DNA of 64,000 bases, taken from positions 15,228,501-15,292,500 of the forward strand of contig JAMJFZ010001815.1 of the NCBI GenBank assembly GCA_026225945.1. Direction: 5' to 3'. Positions 47,401 through 60,803 of the stretch are shown one piece after another (position 1 is the stretch's first letter; each line of letters starts with the position of its first letter). Source of the DNA: Cricetomys ansorgei (Eukaryota; Chordata; Mammalia; Rodentia; Nesomyidae). The notes beneath the pieces were generated by a model, which was given only the letters and a program-made list of their open reading frames with translations, was not told the DNA's origin and made no database searches. Position numbers and translations under genes: made by a program.

Positions 47401-49311
47401 TTCGGTAGAAGGTCAGTCTCACAATAGGGGTCTTACATCCATAAGATCTATGTTTAAAAATGTGTTTTAATAAAATCTCTGCTTCTTATTGACATTCTCG
47501 GTCACAATTCACAGTCTCTGTCTATTAGGAATTAACTGAGTTTCATCATGGAAAAAGCATCTCTTCTATCTCCTGATGGGAATGCAATGGCTCTGTCCTT
47601 CTATCATTGGCTAGTAACAGAGTCACTCCTGAAGAGACAATTTTCAGAGAATCAAGCATGATGCAAACCTAGATATGGTTGACAGCTCATGATTATTCCA
47701 ACCTACATCCATTATTTCTTAAAGGAAAGCAAGATGTTCATGGAGTATGACCACTTCTACCACGGTGCTTTTCAAATATGATAATAAAAAAGTAATTCTA
47801 CATGACTCTAAGAATGAAATGGGACTCTTTGCTCCCAATGTTTGGTTTCTTTCCCAGTTATAATGGAAAACTATTGTCTTTCTATTCTGTATTCTCAGCC
47901 TGCTTACTGGATTGCATTTCCATTGCAGTCTTTGTACATGTGAAAAAAAGGTCATCTTGGAGTACAATAAGCATGGCCAGGGAATTTGAAAGAGAATCAT
48001 TTATGCATTGTTTTTATGAAATGACAAATATTGGCAGGATCATACAGTATATTCCTGTTAATTCCTTGTGTATGTAAAATGTAGGAACAAACAACCTTAA
48101 GTAATGGGCATATTCCAATTTATTCATTTCCACAAATGCATTTTTCTTAGAATGCCCTTTATTATAAAATATGCTACTAAATCTACTTCCTATCTCCCTC
48201 TATAAGAACAGATTCTGACATGTTTGACCCTCATAATAGTAGAAATATATTAATGCAATCAATATTTTATAAGGCATATTGGAAAATTGATAACCTTACT
48301 CAAATTTAATTATTCAATCATTCATATGCCTTTTGGCTAAGATCAAATGTAAATTTAATTATTTAGTTCTTTTTAAATTGTAGGTTCATTATACCTTATG
48401 GTCTTTGATTGAGAAATGAACAAAGAATACCAACAAATGTCAGGATAGAAAAACTTACTGAAATGAAATTCTCCAGAGAAAATAAGATTCTTTTATGTAT
48501 TGTAGTAAGTGAATATAAGAAATAAAGAACAATGTCTGTGTTGTCCCAGTGCATTAGCCATAAAATCACATCTATACTGAAAAATTATTTCATAATTTTT
48601 TCACTTGCTGAATAATAAGTTAACTGTTAAAGGTCTGTGTTAATGTCAGCATTATGAATTCTGAAGTTTCCTGAAACACTAAAAAAGAAGATAATATGAC
48701 TTCTAGGCACCAGGTAAACTTTTAAAAGATCTAGATAAATAAGAACCTTAATCAATAAAAATTAAATGTTTGTATCCAGATATGTTTATAAAGAACCTGA
48801 TCTTCAATTGGTAAGATCTTTTCCTGGGCCACACAAACAATAAAATAAGGATATGATGTATTTCTTCATTATTTTATACATACAGTTCAGAATAGGCTAA
48901 CAAAGTTGGCATGCCTCTACGAGTTTATGATACTGAATGGGGTTGAAATCATCAAATGTCTCCAGCTTTTGACTGAGAGATATGAAGAAATGTTAAAATA
49001 GATTAGAGCTATCTAATTAAGACCCATATACAGAATCAACAAAAGTAGTACACATTTTGTTTCATCAAAATATTTATAGAATCTTGGTTACCTTTATATA
49101 GCATCTTAAGTTACTGTTACTTAACCTGTTTCAGAAGACCTTCATTGGTAATGTGAATTTTCTAAACCTAAAAGATTAATTTTCTTGAAGTTGCTAGGTG
49201 CTTTAAAATTGAATTAATATATATTAGGGTGCTTTGGACATGCTATGCAATTATTAAATAATCTGTATATGTAAGTTATTACTATTAAAACATTTCCAGG
49301 GTCATATAAAT
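47401..49311. other. Unassigned sequence
   Basis: 1.9 kb with no named repeat. 47690-48080 is moderately complex and carries opposed frames of 93 (-) and 91 (+) codons; neither resembles a known protein, and I see no splice or start context that favours either. Confidence 0.5.
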
Positions 49312-49507
49312 AAGTTAGTGATGAAGATCACCTGTTGTACGTGCTGAGAACCTAGATTTTGTATCAGCACCCATGTCAAACGGCTTGCAATTTTCTGTAG
49401 ATCCAGTTCTAGGGTATTTAATGTCTTATTCTGGCTTCAGATAGAACAAGGAATGCAAACAATGCACATCCATAAATGCAGATATTCAAAAAAACACATA
49501 AAACAAA
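49312..49507 (+). mobile_element. B3 SINE
   Basis: 'agtgatgaagatcacctgtt', 'tatcagcacccatgtcaaac', 'ctgtagatccagttctaggg', 'ttattctggcttcagatag' and a CA/A-rich tail follow B3 order. Confidence 0.75.
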
Positions 49508-50199
49508 TATGAACAAATCTTAAAACTATTTTCATTGCAATCTCATGGAACATTCATAAGAAATTTAAAAATACTTATTTAAAGACTTAAGAGCCTTGCT
49601 TTTTGGAAAAATAAACTCCATAGCCAAGAAAATAAATAACTTTCTGAAAGTAATTTAATATAATAAAAATCCTTAGGTTGAATTTAAAATTTTAACTCAA
49701 GATATAACAGAGTCTATATATCTTCTCAAATAGTTTAAAATCTTTGAATTCTGTAAAATCTGGATGATCGAAAGCTGCCATAATTTTCTTTGAACATGAA
49801 TGATTTAATGCTATTATTGTGATACGTGCATTTACAGAATTGCTTTTTTCTGCCATGGTCTGGTGAATTAATTATGTCTAGTTTTTTTTCTTGTTCTTAT
49901 GTAGGCTTCCTTTAAGATTATAACATAAAATGAAGTATTACTTCCACAGTCTGTGATGCGCTGGTTCAAGAAGCAATGTAGTATCACATTCGTCACTTGT
50001 CAAGCTGTGCAGGCAAAGGACTTTACAGCTAAATTTAGAATGATATAAAAATAATCTAAGCAACAGAAGATTACATAGAACAGACAGGATCACCAGATCA
50101 TGGCTTATGAGATAAAAGTTTGGAAAGATTCCAACAAAGTCCTTTTTTATAAACCCTGGGAAATATATGCTATGACATTAATATTGATATAGTTAACAA
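49508..50199. other. Unassigned AT-rich sequence
   Basis: Nothing recognised. Confidence 0.5.
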
Positions 50200-50440
50200 T
50201 ATAAAAAATGGCAAAATTGCCAAAACCAAAGCATTGGTGTTCTATTTGTTATCATTCTCAATTTTGTTTTCCTTTAGTTTAAAGGGAGATGAGGGAAATA
50301 AGAAAGGAAAGAGTAAGAGAGAACATGAAGATGTGTACATAGAGAAGTCCAAGGAATCTGGGAAGAGTTGAGAGAAAGTGAAACTATGATTAAAAATCAT
50401 TGCATGAAAAAAAATTAAATAAAAACTGCATGTAAATTAT
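50200..50440 (+). mobile_element. L1 3' terminus
   Basis: 'tttgttttcctttag', 'aagagagaacatgaagatg', 'atctgggaagagttgagaga', 'gaaactatgattaaaaatca', 'gcatgaaaaaaaatt' is the typical end of a rodent L1. Confidence 0.75.
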
Positions 50441-50639
50441 TACTGTTTAAAAGTCTCTTTCAACATTTCTGTACATTTTCCATTTTGGAAGAGTTTGTTA
50501 TAGAATATACTCATTGTAAATATCATCTTAGCCTTTAACATGGCGATTTCACAGTCTTCTACTGAAAATTTAAATACTATAAACAGTGTATTTTTAATTA
50601 CAAATATATTTACAAATCAAGAATATTTGCATTTTTTTT
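50441..50639. other. Unassigned AT-rich spacer
   Basis: Nothing recognised between two L1 3' ends. Confidence 0.5.
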
Positions 50640-51241
50640 CAGGATAGCATAGATTTATATGTAGAATTAGCTGTGAACATTAGTCAGGCTCAAGAATCTT
50701 CACAAAAGAGGAGACAGAATGATTGCCAGAAACAAGGATTGTGGAAAACATCAAGAAACAATGTTTCCCAGATACAACAGGGCATAAGCTCATAGGAATC
50801 AAACTGTTTGAGGCAAAATATTCAAGACCTATGCAAGGTCTGGTAGGACAAAATCACAGCATAGAGAGGTGTGAAAATATATATAATATTACATCACAGA
50901 CTGAGTTGTGATTACTGATGAGTGCTGAGATGGAGAAAGTCAGGTTTTGTTGTTGCTATATTGTCATTTTGTTTTGTTTTATAATATGATCCAAGGTATG
51001 AGCTGACCACGCAGCAGAGCAGGTACCAATTCTAAGAGTAACAATTCTAAGACTAACTGGCCAGCACAAATAGAATTCATTGGAGAAAAATAAAGGAAGG
51101 AAAGAATATCAAAGTTGAGTGGGAAGGCATACAGGTATTGGCAGGGGTATAAATGGAGGATTAAATATGTTGGGTAAGTTCGATGTACATTATAAAATTC
51201 TCAAATATTCAACACACATTTAATTAAAAAAAAAAAAAAAA
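50640..51241 (+). mobile_element. L1 3' UTR with poly(A) tail
   Basis: 'caagaaacaatgtttcccag', 'atacaacagggcataagctc', 'aatcacagcatagagaggtg', 'gtgggaaggcatacaggt', 'aaattctcaaatattcaa' and a 16-A tail (51226-51241). The intact tail makes this one of the less decayed L1 ends here. The 62-codon frame at 50723 lies in the UTR. Confidence 0.8.
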
Positions 51242-52624
51242 GGTGTTCTTTTTAAAAACTGAAAGCAAGTTTTGTTTCTGTTGTTGTTGTTGTAGTTGTT
51301 TATTCTGCCCAATATACCATATAACTAAGAGAAGACATTTATAATGAAAAATAGGATCATTGACACTCTGTAGTTGGATACTTTTGGAAACCAAAGTAAA
51401 TGCCTTACAGTTTTCTTTGAGAACTTCTATGCTGACAAACAATATTTCACTGTTTGTTATTTATAAAGAATCTGTGGCCCAAAAAGTAGGACTGTAGCAA
51501 AGAGATAGGAATCGATTCTTTTCTATTTTCCAAAATATCACTAGGCCCAAGAAGCTGGTTAGAGTTCCAGAAGCAATCACCATCTACTTCCTGTTTAGTG
51601 GATCTGATGTCCGAACTATTTTATGTCCTGGCCTACAAGACAACACCAATACTGGGAGCCATTATTTTTATAAGAAATTGTGGCTGGACTTCTCCTAGGG
51701 ACCAAAGGAGTATCTACACTTAATATTCTGCTCAGTGAACCAAATATTAAACTGGTATCAAATGACATCAAAATTTTTTCATAATGAGCTATTAAAACTT
51801 TTTTCCAATTACTTTTTGAGCTTCCCCATCCTAGCAGCTCACATGTACAGCACATTTGAAGTTCTATGTTTTTATGCTATAAAGATTCTCCACTCCTCCA
51901 CACTTGTTGGGCCCTCAAACATGGTTGTCTCTTGATTTTCTGATGAAGCCTATTGTGGATGAATAGCTGTGTACTGTTTTCTTTGGGGCAATATGAGCTA
52001 AGATATTTTCTTAAAATAAAAACCTTGAAAACCTAATCCTTAGTATCAAGAATGTGAGTATATTTAAATGTAGGACCCGCAAACAGGTAAAAAAAAAAAA
52101 AAAAAAAAGAATGAGTCTAATTCAATAAGGGAAGTACAAATCTAACTGACTCATTTTTTTTATGAGAAAACATTAGGAAACTAAGACCCACAGAGGAAAA
52201 TTCATGTAAACTCAGAGAAGAAAGACCCACACTCAACTTGATGAAAGATAGTCTCAAAAAATCTCTAGTACTCTAGATATTATTGCCAGGTGCTTTCAGC
52301 CGGCAGAATCATGAGAACATAAATTCTACTATGTTTGCCACTCAGTCTGTAACCAAACCTTCTTAGTCTGATTCTTATATTATAGTCTTTGAGCTGCCCT
52401 AGTTGTCCAGAGTGAGGCAGTTTGAGATTCTTTTCGCCAAAATTTGATTAATCATGACGATGATTAATCATTCTGGATTATAATAGTAGTAATGATGCCA
52501 ATTTCTCATATATTATTCAGGATCTGGTATGACAGAAGAGGTCATCCATTGAGCACAGGTGATGTCTCAGGTTACATGCTACTTGCCAAGAAAACATAAA
52601 GACTGTATTTAATGTCCAGTACTC
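51242..52624. other. Unassigned sequence
   Basis: 51500-52030 has LTR-like texture (a 'ctataaag' near 51878 and 'aataaaaacc' near 52015), but no termini or known family. A 20-A run sits at 52089-52108 without an attached SINE. The opposed 79- and 66-codon frames at 51616-51935 are unrecognised. Confidence 0.45.
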
Positions 52625-52700
52625 AAGTCAAATCTGGGCGTGTTGGCAGATCTGTAAGCCTGATATTTTGAGGTAGAGATGCTGGATTCCCAGTGCTTCC
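52625..52700 (+). mobile_element. B1 fragment
   Basis: 'aatctgggcgtgttggcaga' and 'ttttgaggtagagatgctgg' resemble the first half of B1. It is cut off by the LTR that follows. Confidence 0.5.
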
Positions 52701-52705
52701 TATAC

Positions 52706-53098
52706 TGACTATTTTCATGTCAAGATGACTCATGCTCGAGTCACTTGAGAAGTCAGAACTTTAATTGAGAAAGAACCTCCAACAAATTGGCTTGTTGGCA
52801 AGATGTGGTGCATTTACTTGATTGATGATTGATGTGGGAGGGCCCAACTAATTGTGGTTCATGCCACTTCTGGCCTGATGATCTTGGATACTACTGGAAA
52901 TTAGGCTAAACAAGCAATGGGGAACAAGCCTGTAAACTGCATTCATCTGTGGATTCTGCTTCCTTTCCTGCCTCTAGTTTCTGTCCTAACTTTCTTACAT
53001 TGTGGACTGTTTTGTAGAAATGTATGGGAAGAAAAAACTTCCCCTCAATCTTCTTTTTGTCATAATATTTTATAGTTATAGAAACCCTAACCAGGACA
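52706..53098 (+). mobile_element. MTD-like MaLR solo LTR
   Basis: 'gagtcacttgagaagtcaga', 'gatgtgggagggcccaacta', 'gcctgatgatcttggatact', 'ggggaacaagcctgtaaact' and the end 'agaaaccctaaccaggaca' match the MTD order as I recall it. No internal region and no clear target-site duplication. Confidence 0.82.
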
Positions 53099-53659
53099 CT
53101 TGTTCAACATCCTGTCTAAGTAATTCATGAACTTAGTGTTCACTGAGATTCCCTTTTTTGTAAAAGTAAGATGAAGAGCGGTTAAAGAAGATACACAATA
53201 TTGGTTTCTGGTCTCTACATCTATAAACTTGAATACATACAACCACACATACACATTTATACACATAGAGATAACTGAACAATCTCTGAATAGGAAAACT
53301 GTGGATTTCTAGATTTCCCTGAATTGTTCCACTTATCCAAGGGGTGGAATAAGCAAAGTGTGTAACTTTGAGGTTGAATCTACAAGTAGACAATCACTAA
53401 AACAGATATATAAGGCGCAATTCTGACCCATACCTATAGCCAAAAACCAGAATGTCAGCAAAATCTGCATGTTACCAGCCAAACTCCTGAAAGCTTCCTT
53501 AACTATTTGCCGCTGCTCACAATATCAACTGTGTAAGGGGAGGCTCATAAGTTTCAAACCAATTACATAGAAAGTCCTAGTATTAGCTTGTATATTTCAA
53601 AACTTTCAGGGCCAACAGCCCCAATGGGAGCACAGTTGAAATCTTTACTCTTTTCCATT
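53099..53659. other. Unassigned sequence
   Basis: Nothing recognised. 53400-53640 is less AT-rich. Confidence 0.45.
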
Positions 53660-53976
53660 ATTGCAGAATGTTGGAGCAAAGCAAACATTACATGTTACTG
53701 GTGGGAATGTAAATCAGACTATCCACTTTGCTCAGCAGTGTGATGCTTCATCATTAAAGTAAGAAGAATAGTTCCAAACAATTTATCTCTTCTGTGTACA
53801 TATTCAAAGGAATCAGTCATGTTATTATGGCAGAGACACATACCTAATAGTGTTTATCATGATCCTATATACAGTAGCTAAGATTATTCATTTAGCTAGT
53901 TTTCTTTCCACACATGAAGAAAATTTGCAAATGTACCCATCGGAGCATTTTTCAGTCACAAAGACAAATTAGTAAT

Positions 53977-54028
<52 letters not shown>

Positions 54029-54115
54029 TAAAAACAAATATAATAATAAAAAAAGATACAACACTTTCGGAACTAGAGGTAAATTTTTCAAGTGAAATAA
54101 GGCAAACTTATATTG
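53660..54115 (+). mobile_element. Old L1 ORF2 3' fragment
   Basis: 'ttactggtgggaatgtaaat', 'tgctcagcagtgtgatgctt', 'aatgtacccatcgga', 'caagtgaaataaggcaaac' follow the distal ORF2 order of an older mammalian L1. A TAA array interrupts it. Confidence 0.75.
53971..54030. repeat. (TAA)n microsatellite
   Basis: About 18 TAA units, degenerate at both ends, inside the L1 fragment. Confidence 0.95.
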
Positions 54116-54119
54116 TTGA

Positions 54120-54640
54120 TCTGTTTCTAAGACTGAAACTTTTCATCCTGCAGGGAAACCTGCTAAACAACTAAAATTTGCATCAGGAAGTCCCTGAATT
54201 GGACAAACTTCACTAGGCCTCTCCTTGGAAAAGTAAGCAGTAAATATTGCTGAGGGTTATTCTCAAACAAGCCAAGCTGCAAAGAAGACTGAGTCCAGAC
54301 AAGCTGCCTGGAAGAAGCAGAGCCATGACTAGCAGCTAGGAAAAGGTTTATAAAAACTGAGTCACTTAGAAAGGACCCTCTTCAACTCCTTGAACTACCT
54401 GCAGGCTATGCAGTGTTCTCCAGGTTCCCATATTTTGTGGCCTGTCTCTCATGTGGAGGTGGGCTTTGGTGACTAAGCTGTCTTTGAATCATTTCTGTGC
54501 CTGCAAGTAACTCCTCAGTCAGACTACTTTCAGTAACCTTAATAAAATTTATTGGTTCTAGTTGGACTTTGGTGGTATCCATACTTTGCTCTGCTGTAGG
54601 TTCTCTATCTGGGGTGAGTGGATGTGTAATTTGTGTCTTC
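54120..54640 (+). mobile_element. Candidate ERV solo LTR
   Basis: GC-richer block with 'ggtttataaaaactgagtc' (TATA-like, near 54345), a CT-rich stretch, 'ccttaataaaatttattgg' (poly(A) signal, near 54538) and a U5-like end 'gctgtaggttctctatctgg'. The order and spacing fit an LTR. The family is not identified and no target-site duplication was found. Confidence 0.6.
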
Positions 54641-55789
54641 CCATGAAAAAAATTATCTTGGCTGAGAAAAACTGACTTTGCATGCTTTCATCCTCTTAAA
54701 TGTAGGATATTGGACATATTGAGGACACTCTATAAAGTTGTTCAAGTATACTCTAGGTAGGTATACTTTAGTATGCCTACAAATTATGGCTTCAGTTGTA
54801 TAGTGAAGTGGATATTTGTGTTCTATTCAAAATATAGAAAGTTAGTACACAGTAACTACAAATTCTTACCAAAACCATGAAAGCTACAAATTAAAAAAAA
54901 AAAGTCATTTTGCAGAATGGATTAAAACCTTGCAAAGGGCACAAACTACAGAAAACTCTCTAGGAAGTTGTAGCATACTATACACAAAAATAATATTGTC
55001 TGATGGTTAAGTGCTCCTAAAATATGTTAATTTCAATTCAATGTACTCAAAATCAATATCAACTTTTTCTTGGAAAATGACAACTTAATTTTTAAACTAA
55101 TATAGAAAAAAATAACCAATGACTAAGTGCTAATAAAATAATTTTAAAAATGAGATACATGTGAATTGATTTGCATTACTGTATTTAAAAATATGTACCA
55201 GTGACTTTGATAGTAGCAGTTAAGTATGTACATGTGAATTATCATGACTACGTTGTAACCCTAAGCATTTTCAAAAATATACTAATGTTTCTGTCTGATT
55301 ATCTATACTTCTTTCTGTCAGGGAATATACAGCAAACTTGAACAGTAGTACTCAATAGAAAGATGAGTAAGATGGTGTATATTGTAAAAAGAACTTGGAC
55401 TTCATATGCCATGTAATACACAGTATGGATATGTTTACTGTTGGCTAAGAAGTTGAACATTCATTAGAAAAGAAAATTCAGGAGTTAAAAAGAAAACAGA
55501 TACTATGAGCTAATAAATGTGTTAGGATAAGACTGAGGAGATTGCTACTGGGAAAGATATTCATATATGCTATGGATGAGAACATGCTTGAATATTCATG
55601 GGATGAGCTAGTGTAGCCTGAGAGCTAAAGAAACAGAGGATGAATAATGGAAGAATCAAGGGCCATGGAAATGTGGGGAGGGATTGGACTTTGCTAGGAG
55701 CAGGAACCCTGCAGAAAGTGATGATGTTCATAGATTTTCAAGTGCGAATTGAGAAGTGAATGATAACTGAGTGGAGTTCCCGTGTTCTG
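54641..55789. other. Unassigned AT-rich sequence
   Basis: Nothing recognised. Confidence 0.5.
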
Positions 55790-55997
55790 TGTCTGAATCA
55801 AATCCCCTGCTTTGCTTTGTACTGGATGCACGAAGTTAAGAAATTCATTTATGCTTTTCAGTGTGCCAATTTCCTCACTAATTTGTTAGTACTAAAAAAA
55901 TAGAACCCAATTTAGAGAGTTGTTAAAAAGAGTAATGAAATAAACTTCAACCGTTCCTAGCAAAGTAACTGTTTAAAAACGATTGACAGTTATTACA
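55790..55997 (-). mobile_element. MIR SINE
   Basis: 'tgaatcaaatcccctgcttt', 'gaagttaagaaattcattta', 'gtgccaatttcctcactaat', 'gagagttgttaaaaagagta', 'agcaaagtaactgtttaaaa' follow antisense MIR across its whole length ('ttaacctctctg...cagtttcctcatct...gggttgttgtgagg'). Confidence 0.72.
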
Positions 55998-56239
55998 ATC
56001 CTTTATTTTTCTTTGAGAAATATGTTGTATATTTAATGTAAAAAGGAAGACATAATGTAAATAGTCAAGGAAAAATGACTAAAATGAGAATAATAAGGAG
56101 GTATTATTTGATTGTTGGATAGCTCCAAAACTCCAGGAGAATTTGGGAACTATAAATGTATACTCTAACAAAGTAAACAGATAGACTCTTCTATGTTTAC
56201 ACAACAAAGAAAGATGATTTACAATTATCCACTATGTTT

Positions 56240-56400
56240 GTATTTACCATTCATCTTTTCCAGTCAATGTTGAGAGGCCCTTTACAAGCGTATTCTCATT
56301 TAATCTTCAAAACAAAGTTTGATACAGAGTGCAAATCGATCCACCCTCACAAATATGTTTGTGGGCCATGGGGATCTCAATATAGCATTCAGTTAAGTAA
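56240..56400 (+). mobile_element. Probable MIR core
   Basis: 'ccctttacaagcgtattctc' followed by 'atttaatcttcaaaacaaag' closely resembles the MIR core ('ctttacatgtattaactcatttaatcctcacaacaa'). The downstream part is not convincing. The 87-codon frame at 56234 spans it. Confidence 0.5.
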
Positions 56401-59400
56401 TGGATTCCCTGACATCTACTTAGCAGTATTCACAGCAATCTGGGCAGAGAAGTTATGTCATTGTTTTGATGAAAACCCCAGTCATGACCTCTCCTAACAT
56501 TCAAAAATCACACACCTTAATAAGTTTCACAAGACCTTAGAAGATCTGGCATCTTGCTAAATCACTGACATCACACTGTTCTGTCTTCATTCACAATGTT
56601 CCAGACACAATAGTCTCGATATTACAGGGACATGCACCAAATTCTGGGACAGAAAGGAGACTCTTTGAAAATTCTGTTAGTGCAGCATACAGGAAAAGTA
56701 AACTGAGTAAAATATTATGAGAAGAAATAGAAAACTTCTTAGAATAATAAGATTATTTTAAGTTAATTATTTTCATTATATTCAAGTATTTCATTACTTT
56801 CTTGCACTGTAAAAATATATACTCCACAGAGACGAGCACCATGGGTCATGCAGTTCCAGTTTCTGTAAATTAGAACTCTATTACTTGTGTTTCTCCATTC
56901 TTGCAGCTGTAGCACAAAAATATGATGTCAGGTGTGTTCCTGATGAGAGTAAACATTTTCCACATTTGTTTGACCTCAAAACGAATGTCTTGGGAACAAT
57001 GTTTCTCTGAAATATTTTTGGGAAAGCAGCAGGAGATATACTTCCTTTTTCTGCTTTATTTGGATTCAGAATTATAGTACCTCATATTCTAAGAAAACAA
57101 TCCCATTATTAAAATTCCTAAATAAACTGTAAGCAAGGAAGAGTTTATTAGTTTAGCAATTTCAAAGAAATATTAGATCAGTTGAGTGGTATATTATTGA
57201 GGCCTTTTAATATGAAGTAATTTGTCTATCAGTGACCATTAATTAGGCTTTCATTTGGAAAATTTCAGGAGCAATTGTCACCTAAACAAAATATTGCGAC
57301 ACTGAGGTTACAGGTGTTAACATATAATTGTAAGTGAGGAGGGGCCTGGGTTGGTGAGGATCAAGCCTCATTTAGTGCATTTGTTTTTATCATGCAACTA
57401 TGCCTCTGGCCCAAAGAATGATGATTAAGGAAACTCAGTAAACAAAACCACTGCAAGCATGCTTCAAACAATGTCAATTCTAAAATTAAATTAATTTTGA
57501 TGTAAATATTTTACTAAAAACCCTATTAAAATAGTTTTATTAAATAAAATATCCAATTTACTCAGAGAAGGAAGTGACTTTTGAATACATATTCATAGAT
57601 ATTTATCTGTCCTTAACACAGATATGGACAGAAATGGATGCACAGAAAGCTGAAAAACATATCAGCCTTACAAATGGAAGCAATTCATGTTACAGACGAA
57701 TGTACTGGGATTGAGAGAATGTAAGCAACTGAACTAATGTATTACTTGCTGGTAATATAACCTGTGTATCTCAATCTTTAAAGATGAAATCAATGTATCT
57801 CAGTCATTTTTTGATTCTTTCTTTCCTGATTGTCTCTAGCTTGAGTGTAATTGTCTATGGTTTCATGTGGACTAACGTATTTCACACAGATATATGATTT
57901 ACATTTGAGAAGCATAATGTCTTTCAAATTAAAAATGAATATAAGCAGGTAGAGATATGGAGATCTTCTATTCAAAGTGAGAGAAATTTCTTTTAATATT
58001 GTCTTTCTTTGAAATTGTTTTTTACCATCTAACAAATGCTGGCTTCAAACTGTGGCCCTCCACCCTCCCCCTCAGTGGAAATAGGTATTTTGACAACTTC
58101 AATAGGAAAATTATGAAGTTTAAAATCTCAATGTGTCCTGGAATCCTGATGAACAACACAGCATGAATTTCCTTGTCTACTTTCATTTTTGGCTTGTTGC
58201 TTTGATTTTTCATCAGTGCAATAGTAATAGATGTATTCCTGCCTGCAATAAATATAGTTGAGGACATCAAATTCATGATTACTCATTGTTTGAGAACTCA
58301 AAAATCCATCACAAACAGAGTGCATTGCACTCTTAATAACACTGGAACCTAACAAAATAAAACACTAAATATTATAAATCTATCCTATCAGCAAATCAGC
58401 ATGCTCAGGCCTATGGGTAGGTATACAGTCATTAAAATAGTACTTCTGTATGACAAGTATGTGTTGTATCACTAGTTACCAAAATGACACAAAACTAAAA
58501 TTTGAAAACATAACCACACTCAGAGACATTTTTTTAAACAAATAAGTATTATAAAAGTTTGCTATAAAAATTGAGTTAATTATAATTTTTGGAGAAAGAT
58601 TGATTTGAACAAAAATGGAAATCCTGAAAGATTAACAATATTTATGAATCATCTATTGATCCAATTCTTTCTAAAGTACATACAATCCTTCAAATACCTC
58701 CTGTCAGGCATTTGATGTGCAAGGTCTGGGAAATAAAAAACAAAAGGAGAAAGCTCAGGAAGCTGGGCTGCTAGCACGTAATCCAGAGTCTGTGAAGTTT
58801 TCATTTAATGGTGCTATGACAGTGAGTGTTTATCTTTGCATGAGGAGGTTCATATCCATGTAATTCCCACAACTCTTCACACACTAAGTATTTCCATTTA
58901 TAATGAATGGGAGCCTTGGATGTAATCAGCAATGCTTATTGAATCATAGATCCATAAAGGACATAGCAAGACAAAGGGCTTATTTAGCCTCAAGTCTGTG
59001 CTTTTTTTCATTAGTTCATAATTCTTATAATGATGCTAAGTCTATTGCATTCTAGTGATTAGAACAGAGTTTCTTACTTGTCCACCTCATGTTGGTGGCT
59101 TAATTAGTCTAGCTAATAAAAAAAACTGAGTGACATGTGATGAAAGTTGTCAAACTTCAGATTTTTTTTTACCCTCAGCCTGCCCATGCTGGTTACAAGA
59201 AAGATGATTTTAAAATATCAAATATTAAGCAAGTTATGTTTCGATCAATAGTTCTAGAGTCCATAATCAAAGTAAAGTATTATATGAATAGGATTATTTT
59301 AACTCTGCTGATTATACACTATTCTTTTAGGATGCAAGTAGGTTACATTGGAAAAATAAAGATATGTAAAAGTATGTTTTATAGACTTATTTTAGTTGTA

Positions 59401-59404
59401 CAAT
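56401..59404. other. Unassigned sequence
   Basis: 3 kb with no gene. 58855-58915 ('aattcccacaactcttcaca') could be another decayed MIR. The overlapping 81-, 84- and 75-codon minus-strand frames at 57790-58355 do not resemble known proteins. Confidence 0.5.
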
Positions 59405-59500
59405 TTGCCTATGTATGTGTGGGGGTGTATGTGTGTGAGTGCAGGGACATGAATCCTGGAATCGAATGTGGTTTCTCTGAAAGACATGTATGTACTTCCA
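59405..59500 (-). mobile_element. Possible B3 fragment with TG-rich tail
   Basis: 'gtgtgggggtgtatgtgtgt' then 'gagtgcagggacatgaatcc' resembles the antisense 3' end of B3. It forms the C-terminal part of the longest frame in the window (59137-59508), which argues that the frame is fortuitous. Confidence 0.4.
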
Positions 59501-59508
59501 ATTGCTAA

Positions 59509-60530
59509 GATAGGTCACAGGTACTATTGTCACTATTTGAAATAAACAAATGTGAGTCAAAGATTAGAAAAGGTTATTGATAGTTGTTGATGAAACAATA
59601 TTACTATATACAAATCTTTTATTTTTGTAGAAGATACTCAAAATGAATGTAGAAAGCAGGATGTTTACATATAAATCCTTTATGTTTCAAATTACAGTTA
59701 AGTCACTCTGTGAGATGAACACTTCTGCATCTTTCATCTCAGTTTTATTTAATTTGAGGTATATATCCTGACTCTTTTATGAAATAACATTTTATCTCTT
59801 TCTAAAATTTAGTTCTTAAACATGTAACATTTTCAGATTTTACCTAAAATTGATTTTAGCTGAATTTTAAATAAGCTTGTCCTTGCTCAAAAATGAAATT
59901 ATTCAATTCTTAAATACTACTGTTGGAGCTTAATTACATTCCCAAATAACTTTCTGACTAGTTAAATATATCCATGCTCAAATTAGGAGAGTGTCCCCCA
60001 TAAAGCTCTTTGACATATAAGTTAAGAATATTGAAATAAACACAAAAACAGATGTCACATTGGTTAATAACTGGCCATTGTCAAAGAGAATATAATTTCT
60101 ACAACACCTAGAAATATATACTTAATTTTCTAATTAGCTAGCAGGCTTTGAGAACATATAATCTCATACATATGGAACGATTGTTCTGAATTTATTTCAA
60201 ATCTGACTAACAATACTTTGACATGAATATCATTACTTAAATATGCATATGCTCTTAGACATATTTTATAAATATTTTGTTAGTAGTCAACTTTATTCTG
60301 ACTATTCTTATTTCTTATTATATTCAGGACAGATATTTATTTATTCACAGTTACTTTAAATGAATTACAATTCTTTCTTTCATCCAATGAACTACAAATA
60401 GAAAACTATGATTCTAGATGTGATCTCTAATACATGACTCATATCTGCTAGTTTATAAAGAAATTTGTAATAAATGATTAAATATGATATAATAAATAAT
60501 GAAATATAACTAAAATTATAGCACTCTAAA
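59509..60530. other. Unassigned AT-rich sequence
   Basis: Nothing recognised. Confidence 0.5.
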
Positions 60531-60745
60531 CTTTTTGAGGTAGGGTTTTTCACTGACTCTGGAGCACAGTTTTCTGTGAGACTGACAACCAGCAAGCTTT
60601 AGCAATCTTCCTGTCTTGGCAGCTTTTGATGGTAGAATTGCAGGCATGACAAACACAACAATCTTCATTTCCTTGGTGCTGAACAATGAAACCTGGTTTA
60701 TGCTTGCAAACCTAGTGCTCTTAACTGCTGAGGGATCTCTGCAAC
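60531..60745 (-). mobile_element. B4 SINE
   Basis: Antisense B1-like part ('caatcttcctgtcttggcag', 'gtagaattgcaggcatgaca') followed by the ID-like part ('ttggtgctgaacaatgaaac', 'agtgctcttaactgctgagg'). The B4 order is complete though diverged. Opposed 86- and 98-codon frames here are artefacts. Confidence 0.72.
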
Positions 60746-60803
60746 CACAATCTTTGGTCTTGAGAATAAAACTCAATCAAACCCCAAATCCCAAGTTTTA
60801 TCA

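Noticed and set aside
47690..48080. Opposed 91- and 93-codon frames considered as a possible exon
   Set aside because: No similarity to a known protein, no supporting splice-site context, and both strands are open to the same extent, which is typical of chance.
58855..58915. Possible third MIR
   Set aside because: The resemblance is limited to about 40 bases with many mismatches, not enough to annotate.
59137..59508. Longest open frame, 123 codons on the + strand
   Set aside because: No recognisable domain, unusual AT-driven composition, and its C-terminal part runs into a TG-rich, B3-like fragment. A frame of this length is expected by chance in 64 kb.
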